In this document: piece after piece, positions 21,540-34,127 of the stretch
Position numbering within the stretch: the first letter of the stretch is position 1
Layout of the letters: each line of letters begins with the position of its first letter
NCBI GenBank assembly: GCA_032622095.1
Contig: CP136067.1
Coordinates: 90,636,707 to 90,700,706, forward strand
Direction of reading: 5' to 3'
From: Siphonodentalium dalli
Lineage: Eukaryota; Mollusca; Scaphopoda; Gadilida; Siphonodentaliidae
Length of the DNA: 64,000 nucleotides
Notes under the pieces: model-generated
What the model was told of the DNA's origin: nothing
The model's input: only the letters and a program-made list of their open reading frames with translations
Database searches by the model: none
Made by a program: the position numbers and the translations under genes

Positions 21540-22575
21540 TTTAAATTGTTTCAGTCTGGCAAAAAGTTCAATGGGCGTAAGTTATAAAGAGCGTCCACAC
21601 GCACGCGAACGGTGACAAAGAGCGTTGTGTACTCATTTTCAACGTTAAAACTCCTTTTCAACGTTAAACGGACATGGCTCATTCAAACCTCCATTTTTTC
21701 TCCTATGTAATTTGGAGCGACGGATACGATAGGTCGATAAATAAACGAACTATTGATATACCGGCTTCATATGCTCTGAAAAACACTTGCCAAAGTCACA
21801 GCCATTTTTTAGCCGTTTTAAAATTTTCGCCAGAATTAAGTCTGTCAAACGCTCTTTATTTCTACCATATCAGAAATAGACTACCACGGAACGCTCTTTT
21901 CTGTCTGTTCCATGTCGTACAAATGGCTGTTTTGTCATATTCACAGCTGTATGTTTCATTACTTCAATGCGTATTTTTGTGTTACACAACGCTCGTAGAA
22001 TGGTAGTTCAGATATTTCGATACTGAGAAAAATTCAAAAGCGAATAATATTATGTGTATTTTTGAGAGCAAACCGTCATGTGGCTTTAAATAATTAATTA
22101 TAGTGTAGGTTTTGCGATGTGACGAATTGTGGTGATTGCCAGTATTTTTTTCGTTTTTCTTTTGCCTATACAGTAAGCTGAACCTTGAACAGTTTGAGTG
22201 ATTTTGGGTGGAAACGAACAGGGTATCATTTTAACCACAAAACACACCTAATAATATTCGCTTTTGAATTTGTCCCTGTATCGAAATATGTCGATAAATA
22301 CACTAACTACCTTTCTACTGGTATTATATGTCCCAGAATGACATATTGCAGTCATAAAAATACAACATTGAACCCGGTGTTTAGGTCCCAAACAAACAAC
22401 GACCACGCGCGCGGCAATGGAACAGAAAAGAGCGTCCCCTGGTAGTCTATTCCTGGTATGGTAGAAATAAAGTGTGTTTTTTTCTTCACTTCTGTGCGAA
22501 AATATAAAAACAGCTGGGAAACGGTTGTGACCATGGCAAGTACTTTTCGGAGCACCGCGAAGCCGGAATATCAAT
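21540..22575. repeat. Imperfect inverted-repeat region with paired AAAGAGCGT motifs
   Basis: The segment near 21840-21905 is partly complementary to that near 22425-22495, both carrying CTACCA-TA and a CGCTCTTT box. Paired AAAGAGCGT motifs also occur at 21587 and 21617. The short open frames here, sharing the words YFYHxRNRLP on opposite strands, are shadows of this inverted repeat. Confidence 0.55.
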
Positions 22576-22599
22576 AGGTTGTGTGTTTGTCAACCTATG

Positions 22600-23910
22600 G
22601 TATCACTCCTTGCAAATTACGTAACCAAGACGTGGAAGCTCGAATGAGCCATGTCCATTTAAAGAAAGCTGTTACTTACTGTGTGTCACATAGAAAGTTC
22701 CAGTGGCGCGCAATGCTATTACCCCAAAGCCTAAATGATATGTCGATAGGGCACTCTAGGCAGCGATACCTATACAACAAACAGCGCTATCGCCGCCATA
22801 AGATGTCAGGCATGCCCTATTAACAACGAACTACAATCACAGTTGCAAATTTTACTAAGTTTTAGTGACCGATGGCGACTGGTAACACAGACAGATTCTT
22901 TTCCGATATGAATTTATTATCGAACATTCTAGCCCACTTTTATGTGGTGATTTCTTCGGGCATCACTGTTAAAAAGTTTTATTGTCATGTTTAAATTGTC
23001 TCGGCTATAAACCTTCCACCTGCGCGCAAATGAACAGCCCATTTAACAACCATAAGGACGTGATATAACTGGCAATTAACTATTCCCCGAATCTTGGATG
23101 ATATTAGCCATGATACGGTGCATAAACAATATTTGATTAAATCCGTGTTCATTGTTGTTAACACGAATACGCAGCCAATGTTTTCTTGACTGAGTCGTGT
23201 AGATCAAACAGCGCCGATTAGCTGGGCGGTACCTGTATTCAATATATTATTTTATGTGCAAGGTGCCTGCAGGAGCACCATTATATCGTTTCTTCTCATA
23301 TTAGCGACACCCTATAGATGACAATGCATTGAACGCAAGAACTGTAATCAGATAAAGCACACATTTTATATGACTATTTGATAAATAGAGCATGGATTGG
23401 ATTTGCCTCTGTTCAAAGTCGCTTCATGAGATGTAAATTGAAACCAAGTACATTTCGTTTTAATGAGAACAAATATGATTATCCACTTACTAATAAACAC
23501 TGTAAGAAAACATAATTGTCGCAAGGATATACATGTACATGTATTGTGAAAACCGTCGCAAGGATGTTATGAACTCGAGTTCAATAAACCGAAAAGCATA
23601 CAATTTAAATTTTATTTTGAACGCAAGAAAACCCGAAACCTTACCGCAATGTGATTTCAAAAGAATGTTACCACTTCGCAAGTTCACGTCTTGCCTGTGA
23701 AAAACGGTTTCACGGTAATATATTAATTTTTTATTTGGACACGCCTTATATAATCGAATGTCTACCTTATACATTTTCGTATATATGTTCTCGAGCGTTT
23801 GTTTCTGTTCATTACTTTCTGCATTCGAATCTGGTTTAGTAAATTTAGCACAACACTATACGATATAGAACAGGGTTCTTAACCAACCAGAAGGCGCAAT
23901 TTCTGGGAGA
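22600..23910. other. No gene recognised
   Basis: AT-rich sequence. The phrase GAAGCTCGAATGAGCCATGT near 22640 recurs near 53415 and 54155 and marks an old dispersed repeat. Nothing else is supported. Confidence 0.4.
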
Positions 23911-23914
23911 AGTG

Positions 23915-24050
23915 AAATATTATATAGATAATGAATGACTTGGAGTTGACTATGCTAAAATAGTGGTCCGTGATTAGTAATAGTCCACGAAGACCACTAT
24001 TTTTGTATAACCAACGACAAGCCATTCATTATTTATTATATAATATCGAA
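23915..24050. repeat. MITE-like hairpin
   Basis: Outer arms AAATATTATATAGATAATGA and the complementary TCATTATTTATTATATAAT. Inner arms AAAATAGTGGTC and GACCACTATTTTT. Total about 135 bp. Confidence 0.65.
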
Positions 24051-24059
24051 CATTCTCTC

Positions 24060-25765
24060 ACAATTTCTGTGTCTGATTGTGTCATATTTTTATTTACCTT
24101 GAATTTTGGAAATTGGTCTCAGATTTTATAATTTACAGCATTCTTTCGACGATGGCAGGGGAGCATACTATTATTATTAGTTACATATAACAGCATCTCT
24201 TAATGACTCGTGCATTTATTTCTATAAATACGTCATTATCAAAGGCATTATGGCGAACTTTTAGAAAACGGAAAGGAAGTGAAAAATAACGTCCACTTGC
24301 ATTACAAAATTAGGACTGGTCGCTTCCCAACTAAACGGACAAACTATTAAATACATTGGATCGCTATGATCGGACATTTGGAAGATCATTACTATTCACC
24401 AATAAATCTAGTTATGTTATCGATATTGCAACAAGTATCGTACAAGGTATAGTTTCAGTTTGGCCATATCTCCAGGTGGCAACCAGATTGCGCAAATTGA
24501 GTTTGTTACTATAAATAGAAAAAAAGAATAGTAGGCATGTAGGAATCATACTGGGGTACCAGCATAATATAGTATAGCAGTGTGCAGCCAATCAGACTGC
24601 GAGAAAGTCACGGGAGATGCAATATACAACAATAGTGGTCCCAAATGATCAAATTATATATAGTCAGCAGGCGAGTGGATTGGGAACAATTAAATATTCA
24701 TTGTCCGATTTGATTATTTTAATATTAGGCTCACCATGCAATCAAAAACAAACACAGATACTTTAATTAATTTATGGGATCATCGAAGCATCCATCAGTT
24801 TTACGATAAAACGAGTAAAATTACCCGATCCGCATATATCAGATACAGATACTTAATTGATCATGAGGACATACTTTACCATATATGGTTTCTTAATTGT
24901 GTACTATATACGCACATCGAGCTCACTCATTATGGTATGAACCGTAAACTAAACTAACTAACTATATTGAAGGAATAACGGCATATTCAGAATTTTTGTT
25001 TTAAATGTTTCTTTTAAAGAACTTATTTCTTTCGAAGAAATTTCTGTTCCTAAATAATGGATCTATTCAGAATTTAAATATATTTGTTAAGCGTTTTATT
25101 TTAAAGAACTTTTGTTTATCGGTAGAAGTGATTTTAAAGAATGAAGAAGAGATTTTAAAGAGTGGCATGGATATATTTAGAACAAAAACAGTTAGATCTG
25201 GAATCATATTTTCATCAAAATAATTAAAACTAGATGTCTGTGTAACTTCAATTATCATGTTAATAAAATAGTTTAGATAATGTATAACCGAAATACATTA
25301 GGGTTTTCCTTGATGAACTTGTGAAACAATAATTAGACTAGAAACTTCAACAGTCGTGTATATATAACGAGCTTCGAGAAATGTAAAGCTGAAAAAAATA
25401 TACTTTTCCTGATGCATCTAAGACATTTAAGCCTATAGTTGTGTGTGCATGGAAACAGCGAACAACTGCCTCAAACATTATTGTAACCAGCAATGGTTAT
25501 GTACAGTAATTGCATACAGATCAATCAGTAAACTAGTTTCATATCTATAAACTCAGACGATTAAATTTGTTACTCCCACAACACATACAGTATCCAAGTA
25601 TGAAATAGTAATTGCTTATCAGTATAATAGTAGTAGCTCCAGAAGAATATAATAACAAAAGTGGAATGGAATAATGCTGAGCTGGTTGAGAGAATCGTCA
25701 GAAAACAAGTTTTATACATTATGAAATTTTGTGTATCCTGAACATTTATCTAGGCTTCCTAATAT
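24060..25765. other. AT-rich DNA, no gene recognised
   Basis: Short open frames at 24736-24957 and 25005-25223 have low-complexity, AT-driven residue composition and no recognisable domain or splice context. I see no structured repeat. Confidence 0.4.
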
Positions 25766-25771
25766 AAGAAA

Positions 25772-27643
25772 TTTATCAAATAATAGTTCCAATTTGCAGC
25801 CTGGTAAATTTCTTCTCTGTGTATCTAATTTCAAAATATGAACTGCAGTTGAATTGGAGCTTAACAACTGTTATTATATCTGCCAAGCGTGTGTCTACAA
25901 ACTGACATCGGTGACTCGAAAGTCAAGATTGAGTTCATTGTCCTGAGATAATGCTATCAGCTTAAAATGCATTAGAGCAAAAATAGCAAACACATGGTCA
26001 GTTCATATAATAGCTTGCAGGGGAAAATGGTATATCAAAGATATGTACATGTAAAATCAAGCATAATATCAATGGGTAAGTTAAGTTTTCGGACCGTATT
26101 AAGCAGTCCGTACATGGCTCTCGTTGCAGAATTAACTGTTTTCTTTATGTTCTGGCAGAAGCGACCATTATCAAATAATTTAACCCCTAAATAAGTGAAT
26201 TCTTTAACTATTTCTAGGCTACAACAGCCTCTATACATGAATATGGGAAGATTTTTCGACCATTTCTTCGTGAAAATCATTAATTTGGTCTGGTTTTGTT
26301 GCCCTATGTATATTATCTTCGTCGTCAGAAAATATAACTGTATCGTCGGCATATAAAAGACATAACAATTTAATAAAGCAGCCAACATTTTGCATATATG
26401 ATTCATCTATAAATTTCAGAGGGTCTATTGCACAATCATACAAGAAACTTTGTAAATCATTTACATAGAGAGAAAATAAGAAAGGTGACATTATTGCACC
26501 TTGGAATAGGCCAATATTACTTACAAAAAAGTCAGACATAGAGTTGTTGTTTCTGACACAAATTTTAATTTATCAAATAATAGTTCCAATTTGCAGCCTG
26601 GTAAATTTCTTCTCTGTGTATCTAATTTCAAAATATGAACTGCAGTTGAATTGAAGCTTAACAACTGTTATTATATCTGCCAAGCGTGTGTCTACAAACT
26701 GACACCAGTGACTCGAAAGTCAAGATTGAGTTCACTGTCCTGAGATAATGCTATCAGCTTAAAATTCATTAGAGCAAAAATAGCAAACACATGGTCAGTT
26801 CATATAATAGCTTGCAGGGGAAAATGGTATATCAAAGATATGTACATGTAAAATCAAGCATAATATCAATGGGTAAGTTAAGTTTTCGGACCTTATTAAG
26901 CAGTCGTACATGGCTCTCGTTGTAGAATTAACTGTTTTCTTTATGTTCTGGCAGAAGCGACCATTATCAAATAATTTAACCCCTACATAAGTGAATTCTT
27001 TAACTATTTCTAGGCTACAACAGCCTCTATACATGAATGTGGGAAGATTCGACCATTTCTTCGTGAAAATCATTAATTTGGTCTTTTTTTTGCCCTATGT
27101 ATATTATCTTCGGCGTCAGAAAATATAACTGTATCGTCGGCATATAAAAGACATAACAATTTAATAAAGCAGCCAACATTTTGCATATATGATTCATCTA
27201 GAAATTTCAGAGGGTCTATTGCACAATCATACAAGAAACTTTGTAAATCATTTACATAGAGAGAAAATAAGAAAGGTGACATTATTGCACCTTGGAATAG
27301 GCCAATATTACTTACAAAAAAGTCAGACATAGAGTTGTTGACTCTGGCACAAATTTTAATTTATCAAATAATAGTTCCAATTTGCAGCCTGGTAAATTTC
27401 TTCTCTTTGTATCTAATTTCAAAATATGAACTGCAGTTGAATTGAAGCTTAACAACTGTTATTATATCTGCCAAGCGTGTGTCTACAAACTGACATCAGT
27501 GACTCGAAAGTCAAGATTGAGTTCACTGTCCTGAGATAATGCTATCAGCTTAAAATTCATTAGAGCAAAAATAGCAAACACATGGTCAGTTCATATAATA
27601 GCTTGCAGGGGAAAATGGTATATCAAAGATATGTACATGTAAA
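25772..27643 (-). repeat. Tandem 0.8-kb array containing a reverse-transcriptase fragment
   Basis: Two full units (25772-26569 and 26570-27360) and a partial third (27361-27643). Each starts TTATCAAATAATAGTTCC and holds about 270 bp of unrelated sequence. In the full units about 520 bp of minus-strand LINE RT follows: GLFQGAIMSPFLFSLYVNDL, YADDTVIFSD, FTYLGVKLFDNGRF. Both RT fragments share one internal deletion of about 60 bp compared with the copy at 18.3 kb. The deletion therefore came before the duplication. Units differ by only a few percent, so the duplication is fairly recent. The frames are broken and cannot encode an active enzyme. Confidence 0.85.
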
Positions 27644-27959
27644 AAAAGTGTTTGTAAAATGGTATGCATATGCTTTATATTAAGGAGCTAGTACATTGTA
27701 TGTGCAGTACCTCTCAGTTTCTGAATGGTTAATGTACTTGTCCACGATATCGATGAATTTGAATTTCAATTAGCAGTTTGGAAGTTTACCACACACGAGG
27801 CTTACCTATCACGCACATACATGGCAACTCTAATACATGTATGTCATAGACAAATACCTACCAGTCAGTATTTGGAAACTCAGTTTTCGTGAAAACTTAG
27901 CTGCTAAAACTGATTAAACTGCCATTTGGACTAAAGGGGATAAGTTTACAGTGATGTGA

Positions 27960-28140
27960 ATTATATACGCAGGGTTTTATGCAGTTTCGGACCAAAATTT
28001 GTGACATTTGGCGGTCGGTGTCAAAAATATGGGTGCTAAAATATATTTTGTTTGCAGGTTTGGGGTTGGATTAAAAAAAAAAACCACAAAAAAACGCGAA
28101 CTTATTAACTACCCCCTGTTTCGGACAACTATTTCATCCT
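27960..28140 (+). repeat. Dispersed repeat with G-rich/oligo-A segment
   Basis: Contains GCAGGTTTGGGGTTGGATT followed by A10 and CCACAAAAAAA. A related copy in the other orientation is near 37500-37680 (CCCCCAAACCTGCAAAAAAA, TTGACACCCACCC), and a third relic is near 39780-39860. Function unknown. Confidence 0.45.
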
Positions 28141-28299
28141 CAATTGGCCGGTTGAATATAATAGAATATTATTGTTCGCGTTATACATAACTCATCATAC
28201 TAGATAATGCGAAGCGGAAACTCGCTGCGTACGATTAGCCAGCTGTTCCGTGATGTGCAGTCTGTCTGTTAAATCCGTTCCGGTTGGTCGACTTAACGT

Positions 28300-28427
28300 A
28301 ACTCAGGTTACCTTCCCCTCCTATGGATCACAACTCCGAGATTGTCGGGATTCGAACCACTCATTACTGGAGGGCGTATGTTGGCATAATGCTCGATGCA
28401 CCTCACAACTGAGCCACTGGGACCCGT
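28300..28427 (-). mobile_element. tRNA-derived SINE fragment
   Basis: On the minus strand GGGTCCCAGTGGCTCAGTTG is followed 58 nt after the A-box start by GGTTCGAATCC. TGGCTCAGTTGTGAGG fits a pol III A box and GGTTCGAATCC fits a B box, at tRNA-like spacing. The 3' half does not pair back to the GGGTCCC start and no anticodon arm is clear, so this is a SINE head or decayed tRNA-like copy rather than a functional tRNA. The rest of the SINE body would extend left, towards 28250. Confidence 0.6.
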
Positions 28428-28664
28428 CATGCAGGCTTAGGTCCGCGACGTAGAGTAACGCGTGTCGAATACGCTGTCACTGGTGAACAACAATACGAGA
28501 TTAATTAGGATAGGACTTAGCATTGTTCATTGCGTGCTACGTTTAATGGATGCATACGTGTAGGTTGTTGCGAGCTAAGACAATGTATCAGGGTATGGGT
28601 CCTTGCAAGCACGTAAAATGATACGAAACCACATATTGCTTGTAGACACTGGTTCGTGGTTTAG

Positions 28665-28890
28665 TGTGGATAGAAGCGATAAGAAATGCCGTCCGTAGTA
28701 AAGTGACGGGCGATGCATATCACTATACCATCATATGTGAAGCTTTATCTAACATAAGACAAGAAATGGTAGAATACTATTATTATATCAATCCCTCTCA
28801 ACATAGCTCGATCACTTGTTCAACACAGACAATTATTCAGTTCTACAGGATTTATCCCGATTTGGTTGGCAACTGCAACTACAACTCTCG
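28665..28890 (+). CDS. Possible orphan exon, function unknown
   Basis: A 226-bp open stretch lies between an acceptor (GGTTCGTGGTTTAG) and a strong donor (CG/GTGAGT). It reads WIEAIRNAVRSKVTGDAYHY, TIICEALSNIRQEMVEYYYY, INPSQHSS and ends IYPDLVGNCNYNSR. Residue use is protein-like, with no low complexity. I recognise no domain and see no partner exon of matching phase (in 1, out 2). It may be a lone exon of a gene reaching outside the visible pieces, or chance. Confidence 0.3.
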
Positions 28891-29349
28891 GTGAGTAATT
28901 TCGTGCGGCACGTTATATGGGCACACACATATATTTAAAAGAGGTGACCCTGCTGGAGCTTCAAACACATCTGTCAGTTCCTACTTGTTATTGTCATATT
29001 ACATGTGTAATTGGCGCCAAGATACATGTATATGTTCTCTCATATATGTAATGGCGAAAAGAGAACATAACATCGATCTTGAATATTGGGAAAAATTAAA
29101 TATACGTCGCTCTAAGTCTGGTGACTGTACCTCCAGATTACATTAGCATCGACTTGAGCAATGTGTGCATTGTATTCAATGTAGTATTATATACTGATTT
29201 AACATTTTTTGATCTACTTCCCCACTTAATTTGGTGTTGTTCTGTCCCATGTATTGCCTTCCTGAGCAGCAATAATTACCAAACAGATTACCCGCTCTCA
29301 CATAATAAACGCATATTGGGAACCCTGCTATCAAACCAGTTGAAATGAA

Positions 29350-31460
29350 ATGAGCAACCACACAAGTCCATCAATCTGGGCTAACATATTAACTATAACT
29401 CATAGCAACCACACAACTCAATCAATCTGGGCTAGAATATTAACCACAGCAGAAAAACCACACAACTCAATCAATCCGGGCTAGAACATTAACCATAACA
29501 CATATAAACCACACAGCTCCATCAATCCGAGCTAACATATAAACTTTAACTCATAGCAACCACACAACTCAATCAATCCGGGCTAACATATTAACTATAA
29601 CTCATAGCAACCACACAACTCCATCAATACGGACTAGAACATTAACCACAACACAGATAAATCACACAACTCAATCAATCCGGGCTAACATATTAACTAT
29701 AACTCATAGCAACCACACAACTCCATCAATCCGGGCTAACATATTAACTATAACTCATAGCAACCACACAACTCAATCAATCCGGGCTAACATATTAACT
29801 ATAACTCATAGCAACCACAAAGCTCAATCAGTCAGGGCTAACATATTAACTATAACTCATAGCAACCACACAACTTAATCAATCCGGACTAGAACATTAA
29901 CCACAACACAGATAAATCACACAACTCCATCAATCCGGGCTAACATATTAACTATAACTCATAGAAACCACACAAATCCATCAATCCGGGCTAACATATT
30001 AACTATAACTCATAGCAACCACACAACTCCATCAATCCGGGCTAACATATTAACTATAACTCATAGCAACCAAAAAGCTCAATCAATCCGGGCTAACATA
30101 TTAACTATAACTCATAGCAACCACACAACTTAAAGACACGGTTGGCCTTGGCGGTGGGTATCCTGTGAAAATATCTCCACCCGTCAAAAACCGCCACAAA
30201 CAGAAAGAACATCAAAATGTAGATAGACTTTGTCCGTATACAAATCAGAAATATCGCATAAACAGTATGTTATGGTCATATGTTTGACCATTGTTTTGTA
30301 AACAAAAGCGTAAAAAGTAACTTTTTCTGGTGTTTGTTTATATTATGATGGTAAACATAAAGAGCGTTCTTTGTTGGTGAATACCTGATATGGAACTAAT
30401 AAAGAGCGTTTATGCCATTTGTGTTTGATTAGCCAGTAGCATTGTGCTGTCTTCTGTAACACAATCAGGCTCTTGCTTAGGTAAAATATAGTAGATCTTT
30501 ATGATAACATGCTGTTTACGCGATGGTCATGGTATATATGAACGGAACTGTATGCGTTTTTCTGTTTACGGTGTTTGGAACAAATATGAATATTTTCGAC
30601 AATTAAGGCCGGACTAGAACATTAACCACAACACAGATAAATCACACAACTCCATCAATCCGGGCTAACATATTAACTATAACTCATAGGAACCACACAA
30701 CTCCATCAATCCGGGCTAACATATTAACTATAACTCATAGCAACCACACAGCTCCATCAATCCGGGCTAACATATTAACTATAACTCATAGAAACCACAC
30801 AACTCCATCAATCCGGGCTAACATATTAACTATAACTCATAGCAACCACAAAGCTCAATCAATCCGGGCTAACATATTAACTATAACTCATAGCAACCAC
30901 ACAACTTAATCAATCCGGACTAGAACATTAACCACAACACAGATAAATAACACAACTCCATCAATCCGGGCTAACATATTAACTATAACTCATAGAAACC
31001 ACACAACTCCATCAATCCGGGCTAACATATTAACTATAACTCATAGCAACCACACAACTCCATCAATCCGGGCTAACATATTAACTATAACTCATAGCAA
31101 CCACACAACTCCATCAATCCGGGCTAACATATTAACTATAACTCATAGCAACCACACAACTTAATCAATCCGGGCTAGAACATTAACCACAACACAGATA
31201 AATCACACAACTCCATCAATCCGGGCTAACATATTAACTATAACTCATAGAAACCACACAACTCCATCAATCCGGGCTAGAAAATTAACCATAACACATA
31301 TAAACCACACAGCTCCATCAATCCGGGCTAACATATTAACTATAACTCATAGCAACCAAAAAGCGCAATCAATCTGGGCTAGAAAATTAACCATCACACA
31401 TATAAACCACACAACTCCATCAATCCGGGTTTATAAATTAACCATAACACATAGCAATGA
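29350..31460. repeat. 51-bp satellite array
   Basis: About 32 copies of a 51-bp unit of the form CAACCACACAACTCCATCAA-TCCGGGCTAACATATTAAC-TATAACTCATAG. A second unit type (GGACTAGAACATTAACCACA...GATAAATCACAC) recurs roughly every five or six units, suggesting a higher-order repeat of about 250-310 bp. It is interrupted at 30130-30610 by a TTAA-flanked element. No spacer diversity or palindromic unit, so it is not a CRISPR array. Confidence 0.9.
30130..30610 (+). mobile_element. piggyBac-like MITE, copy 1 (right end lost)
   Basis: About 95 percent identical to the copy at 31532-32033. It starts TTAAAGACACGGTTGGCCTT immediately after CACACAAC of the satellite. The uninterrupted satellite has CACACAACTTAATCAATCC at that point, so the TTAA is the insertion target. 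The last 25 bp or so, including the right TTAA and part of the next unit, are missing (AATTAAGGCC joins straight to GGACTAG). Confidence 0.75.
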
Positions 31461-31531
31461 TCTCTGAAAGGCATTGAAACATATTACACAAAGTATTATA
31501 TGTAATGTAAACATGTTCATTCGTGATCTTG

Positions 31532-32033
31532 TTAAAGACACGGTTGGCCTTGGCGGTGGGTATCCTGTGAAAATATCTCCACCCTCAAAAACCGCCACAA
31601 ACAGAAAGAACATCAAAATGTAGATAGACTTTGTCCGTATACAAATCAGAAATATCGCATAAACAGTATGTTATGGTCATATGTTTGACCATTGTTTTGT
31701 AAACAAAAGCGTAAAAGGTAACTTTTTCTGGTGTTTGTTTATATTATGATGGTAAACATAAAGAGCGTTCTTTGTTGGTGAATACCTGATATGGAACTAA
31801 TAAAGAGCGTTTATGCCATTTGTGTGTGATTAGCCAGTAGCATTGTGCTGTCTTCTGTAACACAATCAGGCTCTTGCTTAGGTAAAATATAGTAGATCTT
31901 TATGATAACATGCTGTTTACGCGATGGTCATGGTATATATGAACGGAACTGTATGCGTTTTACTGTTTTTCTGTTTACGGTGTTTGGAACAAATATGAAT
32001 ATTTTCGACAATTAAGGCCGCACGTGCCTTTAA
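31532..32033 (+). mobile_element. piggyBac-like MITE, copy 2 (complete)
   Basis: 502 bp including the two TTAA ends. Terminal inverted repeats of about 20 bp: TTAAAGACACGGTTGGCCTT on the left and, read inward on the other strand, TTAAAGGCACGTGCGGCCTT on the right. TTAA duplication is the hallmark of piggyBac transposition. There is no transposase, so this is non-autonomous. The inside holds two AAAGAGCGTT boxes 42-43 bp apart, a motif seen in pairs elsewhere in this window. Confidence 0.75.
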
Positions 32034-32039
32034 CATCTG

Positions 32040-33115
32040 TGCTCTTAACTTGAGTGTAATATGAGAGGAGATTTGACAAAAAAATTAACCCAATCCCTTG
32101 GGTATTGTTATAAAATATGTTCAAGTCAAGCCATCAGCATACATATTGGGCGTGTCTTTTTTTTAATACACTGATACTGATTTATCTTTTGTTTGACAGT
32201 ATGGACAGCAAATATAGAGTCACTGCGCTTATTCCGCTGAAGAAATGTGGAGCATATTTAGTTTTCTGCAGCACCGGACAATAAATGCCAGGTCTAGCAC
32301 ATCTTATGTATTCAACAATTATACTTGTATTCAATAATAATAGTAAAATAATGGCGATTGTCGTTTCTTCGATTTAAAGGGACTAACGGCATTCAAAGTG
32401 AGTTCATGCGTAATAACATACAATTCCACCGAGCAGCTAACAGGCATAATTACACGAACAAATATATTTAATCTGTTGCTGTTGTCATTATTAATAACTC
32501 TCCAATAATGCGATTCCTGTTGTTAAAACCATTGTTATGTAAACATTACTGCAGAGGAATTACGGACTCAAATTCACTCGTTCAATCAAGATGTCAAAGT
32601 TTAGTCACAACTTGACGGTAAACACTGGAAAAGGTCAAGGCATTGAACATTATACCGAAAATCATATTCAAACTAAAATATATGAACTTATTGCACGATT
32701 AGCGATGTGAGTTGACAAATCACTGTAACAGTTTTATTTGCATAGCAATGTTTTCAAAAACGCGATATTTCGTTATTGGAGACTATCAAAACTGATTATA
32801 ATAACTATGTGTATATCTTTATCTGTGTTATTTGTGATGTTTTACGTACATTCGTATGTGTTTGGCACACTTACAATCTGCGAGTTCAATGGGTCCCTTA
32901 AAAGCATGATGCATAATCTAGAATAAAACACATCCACAGCGCAACGATTAAATGAAATTATCAATGACATCTCAACTTGGAGAGCGGCTGATGGTAAATG
33001 ATGTTAATTGAGCGATAAGGAATGCGGAAAGGTGGATTGTTCACATGCATATTTAATACTAGATGCCATTACGAAGAGATGAAGTTTGGTCAACGTTTGG
33101 TTTTTAACAAGTATA
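32040..33115. other. No gene recognised
   Basis: AT-rich sequence with short frames only. No repeat or splice-bounded coding stretch stands out. Confidence 0.4.
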
Positions 33116-33120
33116 TATGT

Positions 33121-34127
33121 AACTAGAAGGTGACCCGACTTCGTCCGGGCTTTGACATTGAATTGACCATTTTGAAGGTCAAGGTCAGGTGGGGTCACGA
33201 TTTGACCCGTCCAAAACACTCCCTGGAAACAATTACCACTAAGTATCAAATTTCGTCAAAATCCGTCTGGCAGTTTACCAACATCAACACCCCAAAAATG
33301 GTGGAAATTGGCCCAGTGGATACCGGGAAATCGGCCCAGCGGATACCGAGATACCCTATGTATCAAATTTCGTCCGTAAAAATCCGCCAGTTTTACCCGA
33401 TTTGATTTCCACTAAAGTATATAAACGCGCCTCATATACACACGCTCGTTAATTATCAAGCTTCAACGTAAAGATAAATTTGCATTGTGTAGTAAATTTT
33501 AACTAATTATTTTCTCGCCGTCAAAGTTGAACAATGTCGATGTTGTTGGCATTGGCGGTTTGGGGCCACCGGTAGATTCCAACAGCGAAATAGCATTTCA
33601 GCTAAATGGATTATTGGATGAGATTCCAGACCCGCGGGGTAAATGTAAACAACTTGAGCCTATGCGTGGTGTAAATATACGAAAAATAAATCTATCGACA
33701 ATAGACCTAAGAATATCAGCTGTAACAAAATTATATATCATAAATTGTAAATGATTTATTTTGGGATAGATACACGATTCTTAATAGCCTGCAAATTGAC
33801 AATATATATTGTAAATGTTATAATTTTGGGGAAAATACACGATGCGTAATTGCCGGCAAATTGCTTACGTTCGTCAACGTATGAATATAGAGTTATCCTC
33901 CCTGCATCGCAGTGCTAAAACCGGCGTGTTAGCACTGCGGATCCAGATATATGAGTTTTGAAGGTCAATGTGACGCCGCACGGACAAATGGACGGGCTCA
34001 TGTTCGTTCCCGGGTCGAATTACGTGTTCGTACCAAGTTTGGTCGAAATCGGTCCAGCCGTGTTCGAGTCCATCGCGAACACACACACACACACACACAC
34101 AGATCTTCCAAAATATATAATAGACTA
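33121..34127 (+). mobile_element. ACTTCGTCC-family repeat, first of a head-to-tail chain
   Basis: Begins AACTAGAAGGTGACCCGACT and TCGTCCGGGC. It has AAGGTCAAGGTCAGGTGGGG like the copy at 12355, and ends CCAAGTTTGGTCGAAATCGG...AACACACACACACACACA, AGATCTTCCAAAATATATAA. The next copy starts at once. In the middle (about 33526-33640) lies an open stretch reading VDVVGIGGLGPPVDSNSE and LLDEIPDPRG. It has no ATG and only a weak acceptor; it could be a captured exon. Confidence 0.65.

Noticed and set aside
21674-22574. Similar frames on opposite strands (YFYHIRNRLPRNALFC and YFYHTRNRLPGDALFC)
   Set aside because: The similarity reflects an imperfect inverted repeat; no domain or splice context.
28300-28427. 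Functional tRNA gene
   Set aside because: A and B boxes fit, but acceptor-stem pairing and a clear anticodon arm are missing; a SINE fits better.
29350-31460. Regular 51-bp array considered as CRISPR
   Set aside because: Units are contiguous without variable spacers, contain no palindromic repeat, and the DNA is animal.
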